Shown in pieces: positions 33,625 to 43,661 of a stretch of 64,000 nucleotides of DNA. The stretch is from Chinchilla lanigera (Eukaryota > Chordata > Mammalia > Rodentia > Chinchillidae), in the NCBI RefSeq assembly GCF_000276665.1, contig NW_004955433.1:21154905-21218904 (forward strand), in the 5' to 3' direction. A program made the position numbers and the translations under genes. The notes below the pieces were generated by a model. That model was given only the letters and a program-made list of their open reading frames with translations, did not search any database and was not told where the DNA came from. Numbering within the stretch: the first letter of the stretch is position 1; each line of letters opens with the position of its first letter.

Positions 33625-34060
33625 CAATTGCAGCAATGGAAGAATAATTGAAAGAGCTGTGCATAGTTAATGTAGTGATGAGAAAGCAGAAAGAACCAAA
33701 AAGCTGGCTTCAACTATGTATCTTCTCAATATGCACAATCATAGATGATATCATTTTGTTAGGCAATAGAATTTAATTGATTCTAAAACAAGACAGAGCA
33801 CTCTGGTAAACCTACCCAAAGGTAAAATGTATTCTTTCAGAAGGCAGGAAGTCTCCATCTATACAGTTACCCAAGAGATTAAATATTCACTGTTCATGGA
33901 CCTATGTGGAAGGAAATGTAATCTGAGGTAGAGCAGGAGAGAAGCAAAATTTCAATGCTAAATGGGCCTTGGATGCGGGCCTGAGGGCATGTATCTGATG
34001 GCACTAGTCAAGTCCACCTGGCAATTATAGTGAATCTTTGTGATTTAATGTTCCAATAAG

Positions 34061-34165
34061 GGGCTGGGGATTTAGCTCAGCTGCACAGCACCTGCCTAGC
34101 AAGCTCAAGGTCGTGAGTTCGATTCCCGGTACCAGAAACAAAACAAAACAAAACAAACAAACAAA
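34061..34165 (+). repeat. ID SINE, second subfamily, with TSD
   Basis: GGGGCTGGGGATTTAGCTCA, GCTGCACAGCACCTGCCTAG, GTCGTGAGTTCGATTCCCGG and TACCAGAAACAAAACAAAAC with an AAAC tail. The perfect TSD AATGTTCCAATAAG lies at 34047-34060 and 34166-34179, so it is recent. Confidence 0.96.
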
Positions 34166-34204
34166 AATGTTCCAATAAGATAATTGGAACTGCATTTTCC
34201 AATC

Positions 34205-34280
34205 CTAATTATTATTATAGAGTCACAGAATTTTGGAATTGGAAGGAACTTCACAGATAATCTAGATGGGGTTCTATCAA
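34205..34280 (+). repeat. MIR-family-like fragment
   Basis: AGAGTCACAGAATTTTGGAA, TTGGAAGGAACTTCACAGAT and AATCTAGATGG resemble the mammal-wide word string 'agagctggaagggaccttagagatcatctagt' of an old SINE. Family uncertain. Confidence 0.4.
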
Positions 34281-34459
34281 AGAGGTTCTCTAATCCTGGG
34301 TGCCCGGGACTGGAATTTAGAAAGGAGACCAGAGGCTAGCTAGGTGCCCTGCAAGAGAATGCCTGGATCATGAATAATACCTACAATAACCTAGAGGCTG
34401 AATGAAGATGTGTGATTGACATGGCGACATGGTAAACTTCAAAAGAAATAAAAAGTAAA

Positions 34460-34705
34460 CAAATCAACTCAGCTCTCCTGTAAGGACTCAGACATTTTGC
34501 CACATATGTTCTTAAAACTTCAGTCTTGTCTACAAGGAACCTGCTCCATTGCCTCAAACACCACAAACCTCCCAGTGACTTCTCTTTCATCCTGCAGGCC
34601 TTAAGCTCAATTATCATTGCCTCCTCGCCTTAAAGCACTTTTGCATAATTTAGCATAACAGAAAGGTGACTATACTGACTGCAAGCTTTAAAGAGCTCCA
34701 AAAAT
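34460..34705 (+). repeat. Diverged direct repeat, right copy (L2-like)
   Basis: Uninterrupted partner of 32425-32755. The segment ATCCTGCAGGCCTTAAGCTC followed by AATTATCATTGCCTCCTCGC resembles the L2 text 'tccttcaggtctcagcttaaatgtcacctcctcag', so both may be L2 copies, but their mutual similarity is higher than I expect of independent L2 insertions. Confidence 0.55.
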
Positions 34706-35004
34706 CCCATGCATGTCACTTTGTAACTTTTTTTTTCATTTTTTTGCATGTAACATCTTTGCCCAATGGGTGTACTTTATGTGCTTTGCAAGTAACACCA
34801 GAAAATGCCAGCGATTCCCCCCAAAGAAAATAGCTAGGTTGCAGAAAAATCCATTGGTAAAGTGGGAAGAAAAAATTGACTTCCCACAAAGTTTCTGCAA
34901 ACTTTTTGCTAGTTTTTCTTCTGTTTGGGTATACCATTCCTCCAGAGCCAGACTCAAATGTGTTCATTATATGTTTAAATTGTTCTGGAAAAATTAGCCT
35001 ATTT

Positions 35005-35225
35005 GGCACTTATGGTATGTCAGGTACTGTGCTACGCACTTTATCTACCATCTGATCCCCATATAATTTAATGAGCTATGTTTCTATTTTGAAACTTTCC
35101 TAATTTACAAATGAAGCAACTAGACCAAAAGAAGTTAAATATCTTGTGCAGGAACAAAAAAAGCAACAGAACTGAGATATTAACCCAGGAAACCTAAATC
35201 CAGATAATATGTTTTTAACTTCTTT
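35005..35225 (-). repeat. MIR SINE
   Basis: TGGTATGTCAGGTACTGTGC, ACGCACTTTATCTACCATCT, AATTTACAAATGAAGCAACT and ATTAACCCAGGAAACCTAAA follow reverse MIR order. Confidence 0.82.
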
Positions 35226-36235
35226 GTTGTTTTGTTTCAGTGAGGTGCTTGTTGGCCTAACAATATATAATTAGTGACAGTCTCCTCATAATACCTTACA
35301 GATAGTACTGGATTTTCCAGTGGGATTTTTCTGGCTGTACCAGCATGCACAAAAAAGATGTCCACTAATCACTTAGAAAAACCTGCTGATCATGATCAAA
35401 ATGGGTTCGGGTAAGAGAGAGATGATATTCCTGGTCTCTTCAAGCCAAATGAAGATTTCTCCCATGAAGAAATAGTCTTAGGAGTCTTTTGAATTTAACA
35501 CAGGGACACCTTGGCAAATTGGTGCCTACCTCTCTCCTTTCAGCATTCATCCATTTTCCTAAGAAGAATCCTTTTTGACCCTGCTGTGCTGTGAAAATTG
35601 TACTTATAAAGTTCTTAAAAAGAAATTAACAAAAGAAGCAGTTTACAATAAAAACTTTTCTTTTGTGTCAAAGACGCACGCTTTAAACACAGTATTCCTC
35701 CAAATTGTGTTCCACATGCTAATTACAGAGACCCCCAGGTTTTGTTAAGTATAGGTCTTTAATGAAAGAAACACAGTCATAAGACTAACTGCAGCTGTTG
35801 GGGAAAAATAAAAATAAAAAGTTGAAATGATAGGGTTGACTAGAAAAGAAAGAGGGAAATAAATCTGTTTGCAATAAGACTCATGGATCTGTGCCAGAAA
35901 AGTCCAAGGAAGGAGTGTTCCCAACTCAATGCTTCCTCCTGCTTAAGTGTGTTTACATGAGGACATTCACTCCCTAACTTCACCAGAACACATAAGAAAG
36001 TCGAACTCATGAGCAACTGAATCCCGGAATACAGACACCATCGTCACCCAAACAGCAATGCTTTTAAGTCTACAGAATTTCAGGATACTGTATTATGATA
36101 AAAGTCATAAAGAATGTTTTTGCTTTCTGTATATTCTGAAAGAAATGCTTAAACAATTGTTACATATTAGACATTTCTGAAACAGTCATAAACAGTGCCC
36201 ACTCTGGCTCAGCGAGCTTGTGATCTTTTAAGAAA
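35226..36235. other. No recognisable gene; unassigned
   Basis: No coding signal or repeat recognised. Confidence 0.5.
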
Positions 36236-36239
36236 GAAA

Positions 36240-36297
36240 ATATTTGACACCACAACTATAGCCTATAAATATCTGACACCACAACTATAGCCTATAT
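36240..36297 (+). repeat. Two-copy 29-bp tandem duplication
   Basis: Units 36240-36268 and 36269-36297 share ACACCACAACTATAGCCTAT and differ at two positions (TTTGAC/TCTGAC and the last base). Confidence 0.95.
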
Positions 36298-36519
36298 AGC
36301 CTACCTTTGGGGAGCACTCCAAAGGTACAAAACTTCAACAGCTCAAGGTCTCATTAGCAAGGAAGGCTTAACATATGGACTAAAGACCAAGTCACAAATG
36401 AGGGCAAAAAAGTTATCTGAACTGTGGAGCATTAGGAAATAAAGAAGTAAAAAGGAATATCACTTTCGCTTTGAAAAATTTTTGGAATGTTTCTACGGAG
36501 TTGACAGCCTTTCCAAAGT

Positions 36520-36678
36520 GTAGGGTTGCATCAACAATATGATAGCCATTCTTCAAATATGGTGATTTTAAATTAAATATTAATTAAATTGAAAAATTAA
36601 CACTTCTGTTCCTGATGTCATAGGCTCACTAGCCATATGGAGCTAGTGGTTACCATACCGGGCAGCACAAGTAGTCCA
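36520..36678 (+). mobile_element. MER5A-like hAT (Charlie) relic
   Basis: AAATTAAATATTAATTAAAT, then ACACTTCTGTTCCTGATGTC, GCTCACTAGCCATATGGAGC and TAGTGGTTACCATACCGGGC match the MER5A text ('ttcagttcctcagtcacactagccac' and 'tagtggctaccatattggacagcac'). MER5A is a short nonautonomous DNA transposon of early placental mammals. Strand naming is approximate. Confidence 0.82.
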
Positions 36679-36689
36679 TTCCCATCATC

Positions 36690-37262
36690 ACAAAGATTTG
36701 TATAAAACAGCTTTTCTCACAATAGCCAAAAATATGGAACCAGTCTAGATGCTCATGAACAGATGAATGGTCAAAGAAAACCTGGCGTACATACACGAAG
36801 GAGTATTACTCAACCACAATAGAATGAAATTCCGTCATTTGGAAGAGAATGAATGGATCTGCAGACCATCACATTGAGCAGTATAAGCCAGACTCAGAAA
36901 GACAAAAATTGAGGGACTGGGGATTTAGCTCAGCGGCAAAAGCACCTGCCTGGCAAGCCCAAGGTCGTGAGTTCGGTTCCCGGTACTGGAGAAAAAAAAC
37001 CAAAAAAAAAAAAAAAAAAGAAAGACAAGCATTGTATGTTCCCCAGATGATAAGAAAGAGGGAGGGCGAATCTTAACAGACACGAAGGAGGAAGAAGGGG
37101 TATGAGGGGGCAACAGGGCAAATGATGTAAGCTATATTTATCCACTGATTCCTCCCAAAAATGAAGCTAAGGGAGAAGTGACTCTAGGGGTAAAAATTAC
37201 CAAAGTATATTATCTGCTCTGTTTAAACGAAATTGGTTGATGAAATAAATGTAAAAATACAC
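36690..37262 (+). mobile_element. L1 3' end, plus strand, interrupted by an ID SINE
   Basis: CACAATAGCCAAAAATATGG, AACCAGTCTAGATGCTCATG, GGAGTATTACTCAACCACAA, GAATGAATGGATCTGCAGAC, TAAGCCAGACTCAGAAAGAC and, after the SINE, ATTGTATGTTCCCCAGATGA and TGCTCTGTTTAAACGAAATT. This is the 3' region of a rodent-type L1. Confidence 0.9.
36913..37018 (+). repeat. ID SINE, young copy inside L1, with TSD
   Basis: GGGACTGGGGATTTAGCTCA, GCGGCAAAAGCACCTGCCTG, GTCGTGAGTTCGGTTCCCGG and TACTGGAG, then an A-rich tail. The TSD AGAAAGACAAAAATTGA (36896-36912) and AGAAAGACAAGCATTGT (37019-37035) splits the L1 sequence. Confidence 0.95.
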
Positions 37263-37374
37263 CAGTGCTGGCCTAAGGAGTGTTACCTACTCTCTGTCTT
37301 CCTTTCCTTTCCCCAGTTCAGATGATGGGTTCACTATGGATCACACTACTCAAAATCCATCAATATCATTCACC

Positions 37375-37545
37375 CACTGATTCATTCACCAATTCAAACA
37401 ACAGCTAAATTCCCAAGTGCATGATTGTTATTCTGTGATTTTGAAGACCCAAAAATGAATATAATCTTTTAGCTGCCTTCATGGAGCATAGGGCCTAATA
37501 AGGAAGCAGAGAATAAGTATGGCAACACGTGGAGACAAGATGAAA
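37375..37545 (-). mobile_element. L2-like relic (antisense)
   Basis: TTCATTCACCAATTCAAACA, GCTGCCTTCATGGAGCATAG, GGCCTAATAAGGAAGCAGAG and TTTAAGATAGTGATACGG follow the antisense L2 order ('ccctgccctcatggagcttacattctagtgggg' then 'cagatagtgataag'). Confidence 0.7.
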
Positions 37546-37549
37546 TTTA

Positions 37550-39240
37550 AGATAGTGATACGGAATTCAAAATGCCTAAAATACTGATATTTTAAATGAG
37601 CATGAGTTAATCCATTTCACATTCTGATCTCCTCTTCTCGGTAGTGATATCATAAGCACCAGAAATTAAATCTTTATTTTTTGTCTACCCTGAACATACA
37701 TGCCATGTTTTTCCACAGACCTAGACTTTGTACCTTTTTCTTTAATAACTTCAATGGCTGTATTTTTTAGATCAAACAACAAGGCATATAATATAAAAAA
37801 AAAAACATTTTATTTTGTTATTCTGTGTTTGTGAAGATATCTATAGGAAATAAAAAAAAGACTTAACAAGCAGTTAACAACTTGCTTCATCACTTCTGAC
37901 AAGTATGTCTGCATGATTTTGAAAAATCCTGGCGGTGCTGTATTTTGAACTGGGTTTTGTGCCATTTATTTTATTCCAAACTGGAAAAATAGCATCCAAT
38001 TGTTTCATCCTGAAAATGCAGATCAGCTCCAGAAAAGGCACAAATATGTCAATCGTATAATCATATCATCATTTCCAAGCCAGAGAAAAGAAGGTTCGAC
38101 ACCACAGTGTCTGATTAGAAGTAATCGCCACGCTTTAATGGGAGCTTTTGGTTTGCAGAAGCATTACTACATAATAATCTCAGCTGAGCTTCTAATATTT
38201 ACTAACCTTCAAATATTAGAGAAGATCTTTGCCATAGACAGTGTCGATTAAACAGCCTTTATAATTTAACAATAGCATATTATCCTACTATCATTTTGTT
38301 AAACTATAATCTTATTACAGAACATGCTGAAGCAATTATTTTAAACACAGAATCTCTCAGATTAACATCCACCATTTAGTTTAGTCAGAAAGCAAGAACG
38401 ATGCAGTCAGTCCCCAGAAGAGGCTTGCTCTGATCCTCATTTATTCAGTGCAATAGAGACGGCACAACAGCTTATTTTCCTTTCTGCCCATCCGTAGCTA
38501 AGCATGGTTTATGTTTGTTTGCTTAAGCAAGATAGGGCTTTCCTTTCAAAGTTGGTAACAATTGAGATTTAATCTTGGGGTTGGAAAAAGGCTAGTTTTC
38601 TCCTGCTGCAGAAAATCTCTCAACACTTAGATTCAGAATGATATGGATGAAAGCAAAATTAAGAATTTTTTAAACTTTTTCCATCTTCCTATCCCACAGC
38701 AACCTAGGTCGGGGAAACTTTAGTAACATACTCAACTCACTGATTATTTTTGATACTGTTTGACAGGGTTGGCACTCCTCCCATGACGCTCTTATTTTTG
38801 ATGATGTCAGGTGGCATAAATTTATCTCAGATCTCTTTGTTAAGAAAGTTGATTCTTGGGTACAGTCTAGTCATCTGCAATACCTTCGGTCTTTATTACC
38901 TCTTGTGATGGAACAGCAACAAAAATCCTAAGTGTACAGTTTGCCTTAGTAGTTGGAAGCAAGGGAGGGCTTCTTATGTCAATGACTTTTTCCCTTTGGT
39001 TCAAGCTGTTCCTTCATTTCTCCATTTCTTTAACCACTTGGTTAAACTGGTCATGGCCAGAAGAATCGTGGGATGCTGGTGCCTGGATGAAGCAAAATTC
39101 TCCCTACTCCTCAGCCAATGTTTTGAAATCACATTTGAAGCTTGGCCTGCAGAGAAATTTCTGATGAATGGGAGTACAGACTAAAATCAGACTGTTATTG
39201 TTAGCAGCAAAGTGGTTTAAAAGTATATGGGATAAAGACA
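37550..39240. other. No recognisable gene; non-repetitive stretches
   Basis: No repeat is recognised over about 1.7 kb, which is long for this window. Complex segments at 38085-38215 (GGTTCGACACCACAGTGTCT, AAGTAATCGCCACGCTTTAA) and 38440-38600 look more like unique or conserved DNA than decayed repeats. No exon structure is visible. Confidence 0.35.
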
Positions 39241-39264
39241 ATTTTTATAGTACTCAAAGGAGAG

Positions 39265-39365
39265 GAGAGATGATAGATAGATAGATGATATAGGTATACA
39301 GTTAGACATATATATAGATATATGACTAATTAATATATAATATATATTATGATAATACATGTACA
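39265..39365 (+). repeat. GATA and AT-rich simple sequence
   Basis: GATAGATAGATAGATGATAT is followed by ATATATATAGATATATG and AATATATAATATATATTATG, which can form AT-rich hairpins. Confidence 0.85.
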
Positions 39366-39559
39366 TAAAATTATTTATTCACTCAATAATCACTATCTTA
39401 CTAGTCCAAAAATCATTCATCCACAAGTAATAAGGGTGGTCTCAGTAATGATGGTCACAGCAAAAGAAGGCCCTTGCCCTTTTAAAAGTCTTCCCCCAAG
39501 CAGACTGTATTGAAGAAACACAGGAGTTTGCCTGGAAGTGCATCTCAGAAGATGTAATC

Positions 39560-39719
39560 TTTTTTTTTTTTTTTTTTCTTTCTGACGCAGGGTGTAGCTA
39601 TGCAGTTCAGGCTGGCCTTGAGCTCACTTTGTAGCTCAGGCTGCTCTCAAACTCACTACGATCCTCCTGCCTCAGCCTCCCAAGGACTAGGATTACAGGC
39701 ATGAAATACCAAGCCTGGA
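39560..39719 (-). repeat. B1 SINE, full-length-like, minus strand, with TSD
   Basis: A T tract followed by TGCAGTTCAGGCTGGCCTTG, TAGCTCAGGCTGCTCTCAAA, ATCCTCCTGCCTCAGCCTCC and AGGATTACAGGCATG is the 7SL-derived B1 body in reverse. Two GGCTG-centred blocks show the internal duplication of the B1 type. The TSD AGAAGATGTAATC lies at 39547-39559 and 39720-39732. Confidence 0.96.
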
Positions 39720-40129
39720 AGAAGATGTAATCCATTCCTGTACATTTCTTAAAGAACTTGAAAGGAAGCTACCAGGGTTTTCTTAAAAAATGTGAATGCT
39801 TAAGTGTTTTAGGAGATTGTCAGTAATGAGACCACATAGACCTAGTGACACCAATTCTACCAAATGGTGTGGGCTTGAGTTTTCGAGGACTGAGAGAGGG
39901 ACAGCTCCAAATGCAGTCATTTATTTCAGCACCCTAATCATTCCAACATTCACAAAATATGGCTGTCTCTTTCAGCATGTTTACAGATAAATGTGCATAC
40001 CTATACATTATTCTCTTTCATTTCTATGTGAGAAGAAATCATCAAATTCTTGAGATTGGGATTACTCCTTGGATATTACTATATACCAGTAAAAGAGCAC
40101 AGTGTATAAGAGTAGTATAGCCTCTGTCA

Positions 40130-40330
40130 GTGAATATCCTTGGTAGTAACCTTAGCCTTTAGCTATTTTAACTTAGAAAATTTATTTACCTTCCCATTGT
40201 TCCCACTTCCTTATATTTAAAATGGGAATCATATTGACCTTATATGGTGGTTGTGTAAACTAGATACGTTAGTATGTGTAAAATGCTTAGAGCTCTTTTT
40301 AGTATATCGAATATCCTCCTCAGTATTGAA
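40130..40330 (+). repeat. MIR SINE
   Basis: CTATTTTAACTTAGAAAATT, TTCCTTATATTTAAAATGGG, AATCATATTGACCTTATATG, GTGGTTGTGTAAACTAGATA and TAAAATGCTTAGAGCTC follow MIR order. Confidence 0.78.
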
Positions 40331-40334
40331 ATGG

Positions 40335-41510
40335 AGTATGTGTAATATATTAATATATGACAAAAATGTTTAATGGTCATAAAGGGAAAGAGAACAAAGA
40401 TAAATCTAGAGAATTAAGAGCAGTAGAAAACAGATTCATATTTATTTACGAAGAATAACTACAATTTTTCACACGCAGCTAAGTTTGGTTCTAGAGATGA
40501 CTGTCAAGTATTTCTTTTTCCACCAAAGTGAAACTAGCATCAAAATTGATAATAAATTTTTTTTAAAGCTACCCAAATAAACACATTTGGAAAAGAACCC
40601 ATCTCTCTGCTTATGTGAAAATAATAAAAAGATGTTCAGTGATGACACATTTCAGGAATAAATTTGAAGAGAATTGCTTCTTACAATTTTACAAAGGGAC
40701 CTGAGGGAAGGATATTCTGTCGATTCAGTAATTAAGTCACTTGCCACACTCACGCACTGGCGGATCTATGGAGATGTCACTTGAGGGCATTTGGTTGCTG
40801 CTGTCTCAGGGGAGCCCTTCGCCTTGGGAAATCTGAAGCTGTGCTTCAAGAGGTCATTAGATCCACGGAGTCTAAGCGCGATTACAGCAGTGACAGGTTT
40901 TCTTGTTGTTGTAAGACGTGTGGTGCGCCTTTCATTTATTTTCATGTCAAGCCAAGTTGGATTTGCTTTATGAATGTAGTTCTATTTTAAATATTTCAGA
41001 ATAAGTATTTTATATGCTTTTTCTAAAAAAAATAGAAATAATAGGCTAGAAAACTGTGCTATTTTTGTGTCTGCCAATTCCATACATCAGTCTTATGTAT
41101 TATTAACATCATCTAGAGGACAAAGGAGGAATCTGCCTGGTCAACAGCATCATTATGTGAGGTGTGCCACAAGCTTCTCTTATCAGAGCCTGTGAGACCA
41201 CGAATTGTGGATTGCAGAGTGAAAATCATCTGGTCAGTTTGTGAGAATGGTGCCTAGAGGTGAATAATGACGAGTTGCAGGATCAAAATGGGATTGATGA
41301 GCCAGAAAAAATAAAAAAATAAAAAAACAAAAGGGACAGTGTAACCAGCGTAGAGCATAGAATACGGTAAGGTTTTATTTCTTGATACTGGGGACATGGT
41401 AGGAAATGCAGATCAAAAAAAAAAAATGCACATAATTAGGCAATCTAAGTGAATTGTCAGTTATAGATTTTTTTTTCACTTCTCTTGCCTCATCCATTTT
41501 AAGGAAAAGC
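40335..41510. other. No recognisable gene; includes a possible conserved block
   Basis: The part at about 40740-40960 (CACGCACTGGCGGATCTATG, TCTAAGCGCGATTACAGCAG, GTAAGACGTGTGGTGCGCCT) is CpG-containing, complex and repeat-free, unlike its surroundings. It is a candidate noncoding element. Two overlapping open frames there (60-69 codons) have no domain I know. Confidence 0.25.
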
Positions 41511-41521
41511 ATCATAAAAAT

Positions 41522-41765
41522 GGTATTGCAGGTAGCTTGGTACAACAGGCCATGGAATCATGCAGACCAGATCCATGCAGCCTCTGCAATTTAGCAATCT
41601 GGAAAATTTACTTACAGCCACTCTCTACTCTGCTTCCTTCCTTTGCTAAAATATGATTAAAAACTACTTCCAAAAGTTAATGAAAAAATGAATCAATGTT
41701 TTGTAAGTTCTTAACATACAATCTGGTGCAGAATAAACTCATATGTGTTAATTAGTAAGAACTTC
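41522..41765 (+). repeat. MIR SINE
   Basis: AGGTAGCTTGGTACAACAGG, GGAATCATGCAGACCAGATC, GCAATTTAGCAATCTGG, CTTACATACAATCTGGTGCA type 3' text near 41715 and ATAAACTCATATGTGTT follow the full MIR order. Confidence 0.75.
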
Positions 41766-41819
41766 ACCACCATTATTTAAGTTATTACTAATTTACCTAG
41801 CCTCCTTCTCAACTGTACC

Positions 41820-41900
41820 TATAGTTAGTATAGATATATAGTTGGTATATATATATAGATAGTATGTGGAAATATATTAGGTTTTATATATATAAATACC
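41820..41900 (+). repeat. AT-rich (TATA/TAGA) simple sequence
   Basis: TATATATATATAGATAGTAT and similar. Confidence 0.85.
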
Positions 41901-42119
41901 TTGATTCACAAATGTTTCTGTTTGTAAACAACTGGGTCCCTGAACCAATGCATTCCACTCACAAATTTCACATTGTTCCACATTGGGTGACAAACAGGAC
42001 CACAGTCATCTTCCCCACACAAACATAAGTGCAGCCATCTTCCCCAAAATAATAAAACAAATTAAATTCATAAACCAAGGCATCAAAAAGAGAGAGACAG
42101 AGAGAAATGGAGAAAGAGA

Positions 42120-42246
42120 GATGCTTGTATATGTATCCACATACACATACGTATGTAGGTATATAGATATATATATCCATATTTATAAATTTATAGGTTG
42201 CATAGAATATGTAGGTATATACATATATATAAATATGTGTATTTGG
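42120..42246 (+). repeat. AT-rich (TATA/CATA) simple sequence
   Basis: ATACACATACGTATGTAGGT, ATATAGATATATATATCC and ATATACATATATATAAATAT. Confidence 0.85.
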
Positions 42247-42684
42247 CTTTCTACAATAGCTCAATATTTACATATGCAAGAACTTACAATATCCTTCTCA
42301 GTATTGCAAAACATCCATTAGAATATGCAGTGCACATCATTGGATTTTCACTGGCACCACTCTTCATAATTCAAAATTATAATATGAATAGAAAGTTAAG
42401 CAAATGTTTACTGAGAAGACTGTTACAGGACTAGGTAAGCAACAGAATGGGTTTAAATAACTAAAGAGATTTTTCAAGAGAATGATTATTCTAACATACA
42501 ATAATCAGAAAGCTCTATTTTTCAGTTTTCATATGGTTGTACCATTCTCTAGCTTACGCGGTCAGATGATGCCTACTTTATAAAACAGCTGGTTATGTTA
42601 AACAAGTAGTCTATGACCAAGCAACAATACAAAGGATAGGAATGTTTAAGACCAGAAATTTGAAACAAAATCTTAAAGCTAACC

Positions 42685-43185
42685 TGTCATAAACCAACTT
42701 TCTTTCATGATGATATGGCTAGTCCTGGTCTTTTATCTCTCACTGTCAGCTCCATAATTACAACATTTTCCTTTGGTTCTGCTGATATTCTCACATTACT
42801 CAACACTATCCAACAACTTGTGAAGCCCATAGCTTTATAGTAGGCTGGTGTAAAGTGTATCCTAAAGTTTTCTATGAACATAGCAAAGTGCAGCCAGGGA
42901 GGTAAACAACATGCAGTTTAAGAGTGCATCCTTATTACAAATAGCTGAGGCACAGCCAGTCACGTGCTACCAGCTGATCAGATCTTGTTCGTATAAGGCA
43001 AACACTAACCTGTAACCAATCCAGCTGCTCTTGAACTTCCTTCTTTTTCTGTCTCTGAATAATGTCTATCCACCAAGCTCTGTGGCATTCTCTGAAGCTT
43101 CAATTCAGGGTTCTGCCTGGTAAGTGAATCCTTCTTTGCTCAACTAAACTACAAATTTAATTTGTCTAAGGGTTTTCTTTCAACA
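42685..43185 (+). mobile_element. Solo ERV1-like LTR, plus strand
   Basis: The 3' half is a class I LTR text: GTAACCAATCCAGCTGCTCT, TTTCTGTCTCTGAATAATGT, CTATCCACCAAGCTCTGTGG, CATTCTCTGAAGCTTCAATT, CAGGGTTCTGCCTGGTAAGT, TCCTTCTTTGCTCAACTAAA and a CTAAGGGTTTTCTTTCAACA end. TG (42685) and CA (43185) bound 501 bp. CTAAC lies next to both ends (42679-42683 with a one-base offset, and 43186-43190), a possible TSD. No internal region adjoins. Confidence 0.72.
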
Positions 43186-43559
43186 CTAACTACATAAAAA
43201 TTTCTCCCCCATACTTTAAGCTCCCAAAGGAGAAATGACATATATAACAGGTTGCTTATAATGTCTGGTAAAGCCTGGAAGAATATTTGTGTAGTAAAGA
43301 TAACCTCTCTTCAACATTAGGAACTGCACTGATCACAAGCCACATAAACATAAAATTCTATTGTACTGATCATTTCTAACACAAAGGAATGATCAGTAAA
43401 TCTTTTTAAATGTGTCAGAAATTGTTATATGGTTTGTCATCCATTAAACTAATTAGCTATGGATAATTTCTAATCTATAAAAGACTACTGCTTATAGGGG
43501 AGGCATCTATACATTCGTTACAAAATTTTCCTTCAGTGCTTAGCTTTACAATAGATTTT

Positions 43560-43661
43560 TGTTGTTGTTATAGCTTTTCTCTTTGTTTTGTTTTTTCTTT
43601 TTTGTTTTTTTCCAGTACCTGGAATTGAACTCACCACCTTGAGCTTGCGAGGCAGGCTATA
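43560..43661 (-). repeat. ID SINE, 5'-truncated, minus strand
   Basis: A T/G-rich left end, then TTCCAGTACCTGGAATTGAA, CTCACCACCTTGAGCTTGCG and AGGCAGGC, where similarity stops. The A-box half is absent. Confidence 0.85.
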
